Shown here: piece after piece, positions 57,701 through 64,000 of the stretch
Layout of the letters: every line of letters starts with the position of its first letter
How positions within the stretch are numbered: the stretch's first letter is position 1
Origin: CAVQRC01 sp963715045
Lineage (GTDB): Bacteria; Planctomycetota; Planctomycetia; Pirellulales; Lacipirellulaceae
Direction: 5' to 3'
Length of the DNA: 64,000 nucleotides
NCBI GenBank assembly: GCA_963715045.1
Contig: CAVQRC010000004.1
Coordinates: 248,001 to 312,000 of the forward strand
The notes under the pieces: model-generated
Database searches by the model: none
What the model was told of the DNA's origin: nothing
Seen by the model: only the letters and a program-made list of their open reading frames with translations
Program-made: the position numbers and the translations under genes

Positions 57701-60700
57701 TGGAGGGGGCAACCCGGGTGACCGCGCCGTCGACGTGGACTTCGACCGATGAGGATTCGATCGCTCGATTGGTCCACGGTAACCTTAGCCGTGCGTCGCG
57801 GACGCAGGCCTCGATGGCGAATTCTGCCGCCCACGTCAGGTCGGCAGGAGGTTCGTCGCTGCCAGGCTCCAGCCAGTGGCAGGAGTACTGGGCGTCCAGG
57901 ACGAGTACTTCACCAAGAGGAAGCTCGGCCGCTCGGTTGCGGGCCAACAACGCGGCGTAGAACACTTCGGAGACGTGGACCGTTTCGCCCATCTGGGGGG
58001 GAGTATCGACTTCTGGCTGGCCAGGCTCTTCGACAGGAATCAGGACCTGATGCACGGTGGGTGAGTCACCCAACGCGGATGAGGGTGCGAATAGCCAGAA
58101 AACCAGAAAGCATCCTGTCAGCGTGCCAGCGGCTCGAGTTGCAAACGCTCCCCGAGTCGCCAGTCGGGTGTTCGTCGCCGCGTAACAGATGGGCCCCGCC
58201 ACGAAGCCCGCCGCGGCATACCAGGCGACGCACCACCATGGATGGGGAAGGATCAGAGTCAGCACGATGCTGATCGTGAGCATGGCGGCGACAGATCGCC
58301 CGCTCCGGCGATGGATCGCAATCGCGAGTAACGCCGCGATCATCACGACGAGCGTGGCTGTCGTCCACATCGAGGAGGACTCCAGGTAGGTGACCGCCGT
58401 CGTGACGTTGCCGCGTAGCTGCAGCATCGACGATCCTCTGTCGCCAACCAGGGGACCCGCGAGCCGCGACTGCCAGGTTGCGTGCGAGTCCTGGTCGGAT
58501 TGCGGGAAGAGCGCGTACCCTCCTGGCACCCGAATCTGCCATGAACGCATGAAGGTCGCCAGATTCGATTGAATCTTCGGCTGGGAAAGACGCCCCCCGG
58601 CGGAAAGACGAGCCGCAGGCTGCGAAACGACGCAGGTCACCACGGCGCGACGCTGGCCGGCATCCAGCGGGATTCGCCTCGCCTTGCCGCCGTCAACCAC
58701 CGCAGCCGTCACCCGGCGTTCGTCGACCGCGACGGATTCCAATACCGCACCCGCCGCCAGGATCAGTTCAAGCCCCTCTTCCCCGTGATTCTCGATGTCA
58801 AGCCGCACCCGATGTCGACCTCCCTCGACCGGGGAATAAGTCGAATCGATTTCCATCTGCCAGATCCAGGCCTCAACGTCGGTCGACAGGGGCACCGCAA
58901 CCAACTCAACTTGAGGCCGATCATCACTGCCCAGCCGCTCTCCGCGATATTCGAACGCCCCCAGTGGCGTCCCTGACCCGCCCTGCACACCCCGCGGGGG
59001 CGGAACGGGCGTGATCCCTTTGCCGGTGACGAAGAACTCGCGAGGTCGAGTGGTATGCACTTCCAAGCGACCTTGCTGGACCGCCGCTCCCTTGACCGAC
59101 GTCAGTGGTAACTGCAGCCGATTCGCCAGCAAGCGGCGAAACGTGACCTGGACTTCGAACGGCTCGGAGAGTGGTTGGCGAAATCCGATTCGCCAGGTTC
59201 TGAACACGTCGTTCAGGGGATCCCGCTCTACCGGAAAGATCTCCAAGTCAGAGCTGGCCCGCCCGTTGAGACGCCACCGCAGCGGAGTACCCGGGTCGGC
59301 TACGAAAGAGATTTCGAGTTCGTCCACGAATCCTCGCCGCGGAGTGCACTTGTAAGTTGCCGCCGTTTGCAGCGACGATTTACCCACCGTGCAGGCCAGA
59401 TCGATCTCGACAGCCAAGGGGGTGCGTTGCCGCTTTACAGCAATTTGCGCGTGCGGTGATCGTTCATTCCCCTCAAAGAAAACATCCCACGCAATTGCCG
59501 GGACTTCCGCGGAAAACTCGGCCAGCCTGGACTCTGCCACGCCCGATTCATCCGTGTGGCCTGGCAGCCGATAACACTCCCACGGCCGCAGCGCGCGAAC
59601 TCGGACAACCACCTGGCGTTGGCGCACCGGATCGAGCCGCACGACCTGCAACTGTTCCGTTGAATAAACGGAACCAAATTCGTGTGGTGGTCTGCGGGCG
59701 GCAACTCGCAGCACGACCGCTTGCGACGTCTCGAGCGGGCGGTTTAGCACGACGCGGATCCGACTCCGGTCGGCTTCCATGGTGACCAGACTCCAATCTC
59801 CCACACGTCCCTGAGGTACGGACGTCACCGAATCGACACGCCAACCGGGTTCCAACTCAAACTCCACGATTCCCAACGAACCTCGTTGAGCTTCGAGTTG
59901 AAGCAGCACTTCGGCAGAGGTGCCATCGGGAGATAGCGTTACCGACGTCAGTTGGTCGACGGCAGCCACATTGGGGAAGCGGATGATGTCGAGCCACACC
60001 GTTGCAGCGGCGGAAAACTCGGCAATCTGGCAGTAAGTGCCCGCGGCAGGTTCCGCACTTTGCAAGGGTGACAGCGGGCGGCACGCTTCGGTTTGCAGAT
60101 TGCGAAGTTCGAGCGGAGCGGCGATCAGCAATTCGCTCGAACCGCTCATCCAGAACAGGTTGATCGGTCGAAGTCTGGGAAGCGACCAGGGTTGCCCGAG
60201 TTCCACCGGGGCGAGGCCGAACACTTCCAGTCGGGAAGTGTGGTCGACGTCGAGGCCTCCGAAATCAACCGCCAGAATCGTCCCCTCGCTTTCCGCGTCT
60301 TCCCGCACCGTCCAGGGCACGGCGGTACCGTTGCTCTTCACATCCGTGACCTGGAGGGTGGAATCCAGCCGGAGTTGAACGACGTCGAGCGGTTTTGAGT
60401 CGGGCTGAATGTGAAGCGTTGAATTGAATCTCAGGCCGTGCTCGGAGATCTCGAAGCGTGACTGCTGAAAGACGCGCGTTGAAATCTCGCTCGTCGGTCT
60501 TCCGAAAGGGGGTTCCAGACGGAGGGCAAGCTCACCGGACCCGTCGATGGCCACACGGTAGCGACTCGTTGTCACCCCGACTTGAGCTTCCAGAATGAGT
60601 CCAGAATCGATCACCGGTCGAAGCGAATTCTCCGCCTCGATCACCATCGTGGCTGCCAGCGCGTCGGGCAAGCGAATGTCGAATCTCAACCCACCCCCCG

Positions 60701-61235
60701 CCAACGGACGGCCCCGAATCGTAAAATCGGCGGCCACTTGTCCACTGCCAAGAACGGTGATGGCCTGCTGCCAGGCTTTCGAACCAGCCGGCTGGTAAAC
60801 ACCCCAGGTGGCTGGCTCGGCATCGACTCCATCGACTTGCCACCGCGGGTTGGAAATCGCCAACGAATGCGACGTGACTGGCAATACACCGGTGGATTCT
60901 GCCGGATCGGATATCGACATGACGAGCTCGCCAGCCAGGAATCCGGCCTCGGTGAGCTTGCAGTCGAGAGTCAAATCCGTGCATCGTGGCACGCGGCCCG
61001 ATGCCGCGTTACCTGCGTCGCGAGCTCGACTCACCAGTCGCTCGAATTCGTCAGCCGATAACGGAAGGTACCGTTGACCACCGACCGGCCACGACTCTGG
61101 CCGCGCCGCGTCGACATATACGTGGCGGAACCGAATCAGTTCCGGCTCCTCAGCCAACCCGGACGTTCCAGCCAGAGAGCAGGTGACGGCCGCCAGGAGC
61201 CACCATCGGCCCGCAGATTTTCCGCATCGGCTCAT
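54773..61235 (-). CDS. Giant exported membrane protein (about 2153 aa), one frameshift in this sequence
   Basis: Signal peptide MSRCGKSAGRWWLLAAVTC... then a beta-rich region of about 900 residues, then at about residues 954-1055 a cluster of hydrophobic segments (TTATLVVMIAALLAIAI, AAMLTISIVLTLILPH, LTGCFLVFWLFAPSSAL) followed by a second long beta-rich region. The two halves start alike (FRHVYVDAARPESWP versus VHVSEVFYAALLARNR), consistent with a duplicated unit. At 55487-55490 (GGGG on the coding strand) one extra G ends the long frame 40-50 residues early; removing it links SWSIRAG to MVVSVADSLATESVARYFYA and a C-terminal double span (VAVLVLGLAVVMSVT and RTILAVAGILVWML). The product is presumably an envelope protein; no family is recognised. 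Confidence 0.78.
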
Positions 61236-64000
61236 CGCTGGGATTCCGGGACCGGGATCGCTGGCGCAGAAACAGGCATCCTCAGTTGCCGTGACGAGCC
61301 ACCACTGCGTTCGGGAACTACCCGAGTGGCGGAGAGACTCGAATCCACGGAAAAGTCCGTGTCGTGCTGGGCAAGCGGTGGATTGAACCAGGGGACTCTG
61401 CGAAGCAGCATCGCCACAAACATCAGCGTCACACCCAATACGGCGGCTTGCAGGAACAGGGGGGCCAGTTCCTTCTCAACGAGTCCCAACCCTGTCAACA
61501 CAATGGCAAACGCGAGAATGATCGGTAGCTTTCGCAACACGGGTAGGTAGATCAACAGCAGGCTGCCTAGCAGGACGACCCCCGAAGCGACGAGCACCAG
61601 TGCCGAACGCTTGGCCAGTGTCACCGCAGCGCCGGTTGCATTGCCGAAGCCGCTGAACAGATATGCATGCGATCCGGGCGGCAGCGGTTCAGGTGGACCA
61701 ACTCCCATCCAGGACGCGAGTTCAGCGAGACTCATCTCCGGCAATCGTTGGAATGAAAAACCGACAAGCTGCCAGCGGTATGCGCGGATAAGCCGGTCAG
61801 AAGTCTGGACAAGATGTTCGTCCGCCGGAATGATCACCTGCCACTTCCACGGGTACTGCGGTGTCGCCTGGGACAAGCTGGGCATCTTCAGGGACAATGG
61901 CCGGGCGAATCCGGTGGGTGCGGGGCGGAAGTAGACGATCTGCAAGTGCTGTTCTCGATTGTCAAAATTCTGGGGCCACGCCAGCGAAACAGTCTGATTC
62001 TCGGTGGCGAAGGTGGTGACTGGAGTCCCGTCAATCGTGATCTGGAGGGATTCCATGCGGGCAGGGGGGGGGAGCGTGAAGCGAAAGAACGGCTCTCTGC
62101 TACGGACCGCGTACCGGGCAGTTTCTCGAATGCGATCTCCGATCAACCACGATTGCAGCCAGGCGCGGTGAATCACGGCCTTTCGTTCGGCGACCGAGGC
62201 CAGTCGGCTGAGTTCGAGCAGGACCCGCTGCGGGCGACCCGTGGCGAAGCACGTCAGAAACCCACGGCTGCCCAGCGGGGGCGATCCACTGGCCGCGTCG
62301 CTTGACCAGCCGCCGGACTCCTCGGCCAAGGCGACGTTCAACTGCACTCTCGGCAACGCCTGAACGGAAACCGTGCTGCGTCCCACCCGAGCGTTCGCCG
62401 GGATCGCCAAGGGGAGTTCGTATTCGAAGCGATCTTGCTCACTTTCGGGTTCTGGCAGACTGTACTCGACGCGGGCAACCAGTGACCCTGTTTTCGGAGC
62501 GGCCAGGGCGACGCGGACGGGGAGCAACTGATTGCTCGCGGCGGCATTCACCGGACTGCCGAGAGTCGGCGTAGTCTGTTCGCCGTCGACAAGAATCACG
62601 AGCGAGTTGTTGTTGATCGCCGCGGCGGGAATCAGCAGATCGAGTTGCTCGACGCTACCGTGTTTGGCCGTGTAGGTAATCGTCTCCGTCACGCGAGTGC
62701 TGGGTGAGTTGAGGACGGCGGTGGCAGATATCTGGGCCGCGAATTCGAATTCGTGAAACTCGCGTCGAGCGACGAATCGGGCGACTTCACTTTCGCAGCG
62801 AAAGACCATGGCGGGTCTGAAGACATCCGGGAACACCAGCGTGCCGACGGGCCGGGAAGACAGGTCGACGAACTGTTCAAGTTGAGGTTGCACCTCGATG
62901 TGCGGTTCGCTGGAAACGTGCATCAGTCCGGGGACGAATTCAGCTCCGATGGGCACTGGGAGTTGAAGTTCGATTTCATCGACTTCCAGCGGCCACGGGC
63001 GACGGGCCTTGACCGTCAGGGCGAATACCCCATCGGTCTGCTCGCGGAGGGGTATGTTGACGACGTTGTTGGTGCCGACCACGACATTCTCGCCGTCGAC
63101 CGCGGTCAATGGCTGGACCCCATCGGGTTGCAACTCCCAATCGCCCAGCTTCAGCCGCACCAGAAGCGTCTTCCCTCCCCGCATCGCACACTGCATGCGC
63201 CCCACCCACTCGACATAGCGATCGGCAACGAACACTTCATGAGTCGTTTCGACCACCAGCGTGGCACGCCGGCGAATCGCCGTGATCTTGAGACGCCAAT
63301 CCCGGCGATAGTGTTCGAACAAGGCGATCAGATCATCGCTCCGCATCCATGCGGGACCGTCGGTTACCTGGGACACGGCCGCATTCGGTTCCCACGTAAC
63401 CTGCCGATCTCCCCGGACCTGGATGCCAACGTGACCAAACTGACGCACCGCACCTTCAACTTCGAAACCCGATAACTCGAACGGTACCTGCTGCTGGTCG
63501 TCGAAGGATGCCTCGGCCACGATGGTCAGATTGAAGGGCTCGATTTGAGGTTCACGCAGGACAAACTCGTAGACGTTCAGGCCGGCGTCCGGATCCTGCA
63601 GGACGCTGCGAGAAACGTATCTCACCTCGTCCGTTGCCCGCAGCGTGATTCCTTGCGGAAGGCGGAGCCGGAATGACTTCAGCGGCTTTCCAAAACTCTC
63701 GACCAGCATGCGGGCCTCGATGATGACGCTCTGACCATCGAGCGTGGCCAGCAGATCCGCGCGGGCTTGCATCGCACCGGCCGCAGGACCGGCTCGATTG
63801 CGAGGATACTTCCACACGACCGATATCGGCCCACCGTTACTGGAGATTTTCAACCATGTGCCCGCTTCATCAGACTCGCGGGTGAGAACGTTTGGATCAT
63901 CGGTGGTCGCCTCGACTGGCTTGCCGGCGATCCTGAATTTGACCTCGGCGGTTAAGGCACGCGGCAGCAGGATGTCAGCTCGGCGTTGCGTGTCGTCTCC
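61232..64000 (-). CDS. Giant exported membrane protein, C-terminal 922 aa (continues beyond window)
   Basis: The frame is open to the window edge, so the true start is upstream of 64000; a TTG at 63853 is not a start. The visible part is a long run of beta-rich repeats, then a C-terminal block of three hydrophobic segments (ALVLVASGVVLLGSLLLIYL, PIILAFAIVLTGLGLV, LFLQAAVLGVTLMFVAMLL) and a short cytosolic tail. Its end overlaps the start of the next giant gene by an ATGA, so the two are coupled. Both look like paired surface proteins of similar design. No enzymatic motif is seen. Confidence 0.78.
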   Translation of the reverse strand, partial: GDDTQRRADILLPRALTAEVKFRIAGKPVEATTDDPNVLTRESDEAGTWLKISSNGGPISVVWKYPRNRAGPAAGAMQARADLLATLDGQSVIIEARMLVESFGKPLKSFRLRLPQGITLRATDEVRYVSRSVLQDPDAGLNVYEFVLREPQIEPFNLTIVAEASFDDQQQVPFELSGFEVEGAVRQFGHVGIQVRGDRQVTWEPNAAVSQVTDGPAWMRSDDLIALFEHYRRDWRLKITAIRRRATLVVETTHEVFVADRYVEWVGRMQCAMRGGKTLLVRLKLGDWELQPDGVQPLTAVDGENVVVGTNNVVNIPLREQTDGVFALTVKARRPWPLEVDEIELQLPVPIGAEFVPGLMHVSSEPHIEVQPQLEQFVDLSSRPVGTLVFPDVFRPAMVFRCESEVARFVARREFHEFEFAAQISATAVLNSPSTRVTETITYTAKHGSVEQLDLLIPAAAINNNSLVILVDGEQTTPTLGSPVNAAASNQLLPVRVALAAPKTGSLVARVEYSLPEPESEQDRFEYELPLAIPANARVGRSTVSVQALPRVQLNVALAEESGGWSSDAASGSPPLGSRGFLTCFATGRPQRVLLELSRLASVAERKAVIHRAWLQSWLIGDRIRETARYAVRSREPFFRFTLPPPARMESLQITIDGTPVTTFATENQTVSLAWPQNFDNREQHLQIVYFRPAPTGFARPLSLKMPSLSQATPQYPWKWQVIIPADEHLVQTSDRLIRAYRWQLVGFSFQRLPEMSLAELASWMGVGPPEPLPPGSHAYLFSGFGNATGAAVTLAKRSALVLVASGVVLLGSLLLIYLPVLRKLPIILAFAIVLTGLGLVEKELAPLFLQAAVLGVTLMFVAMLLRRVPWFNPPLAQHDTDFSVDSSLSATRVVPERSGGSSRQLRMPVSAPAIPVPESQR

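Overview
The window looks like chromosomal DNA of a GC-rich planctomycete (phylum Planctomycetota). The main evidence is a DUF1559 pilin-like secretory protein, a double-length fused UvrA, DUF1573 and thioredoxin/NHL exported proteins, many large secreted proteins with no recognised family, and a purL carrying an N-terminal PurS-like extension. I see no phage, CRISPR array, rRNA or tRNA gene, and no intact insertion sequence.

Layout. 1-13 kb: the folD 3' end, a PhnD-like binding protein, two RNA methyltransferase-type genes (minus strand), a 2351-residue UvrA with a DOMON-like gene behind it, then a minus-strand pair of DUF1559 protein and small lipoprotein. 13-18.8 kb: a zinc-ribbon membrane protein, then a decayed accessory stretch. 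This holds a frameshifted pectate-lyase-like gene, a 200-bp direct duplication, a degraded purQ copy, a membrane-protein fragment, two inverted copies of a structured element and a perfect 19-bp hairpin. 18.8-25.1 kb: an overlapping minus-strand operon of thioredoxin/NHL protein, tyrA, purL and purQ. 25.5-32.4 kb: DUF1573 protein, LOG-family nucleosidase, TolC-like lipoprotein, a secreted acidic protein and panB. 32.5-38 kb: a coiled-coil membrane protein, a thioredoxin/CAP-like protein, and a two-gene unit of unknown function. 38.2-43.2 kb: rplM-rpsI, a membrane protein, a group III-type phosphofructokinase, a PIG-L deacetylase, a Xer recombinase and a small protein. 43.2-54.7 kb: a CsgG/TolB-like lipoprotein, an NtrC-type regulator, a membrane P-loop ATPase, an IsdG-like monooxygenase, an alpha/beta-hydrolase remnant, metG, a thioredoxin-trypsin fusion, a 55-residue membrane protein, a glycosyltransferase-like protein and an Xre-type regulator. 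54.8-64 kb: two overlapping minus-strand genes for giant exported, membrane-anchored proteins; the upstream one runs off the window.

Two themes stand out. First, seven genes carry nine single-base frameshifts, several in or next to short homopolymers and including the housekeeping gene purL. When the frames are joined, each gene gives a sensible full-length product. This points to indel errors in the assembly, although true decay is possible for the pectate-lyase-like gene. Second, intergenic spaces hold several unrelated tandem arrays and inverted repeats, and one of the latter shows compensatory base changes between its two copies.
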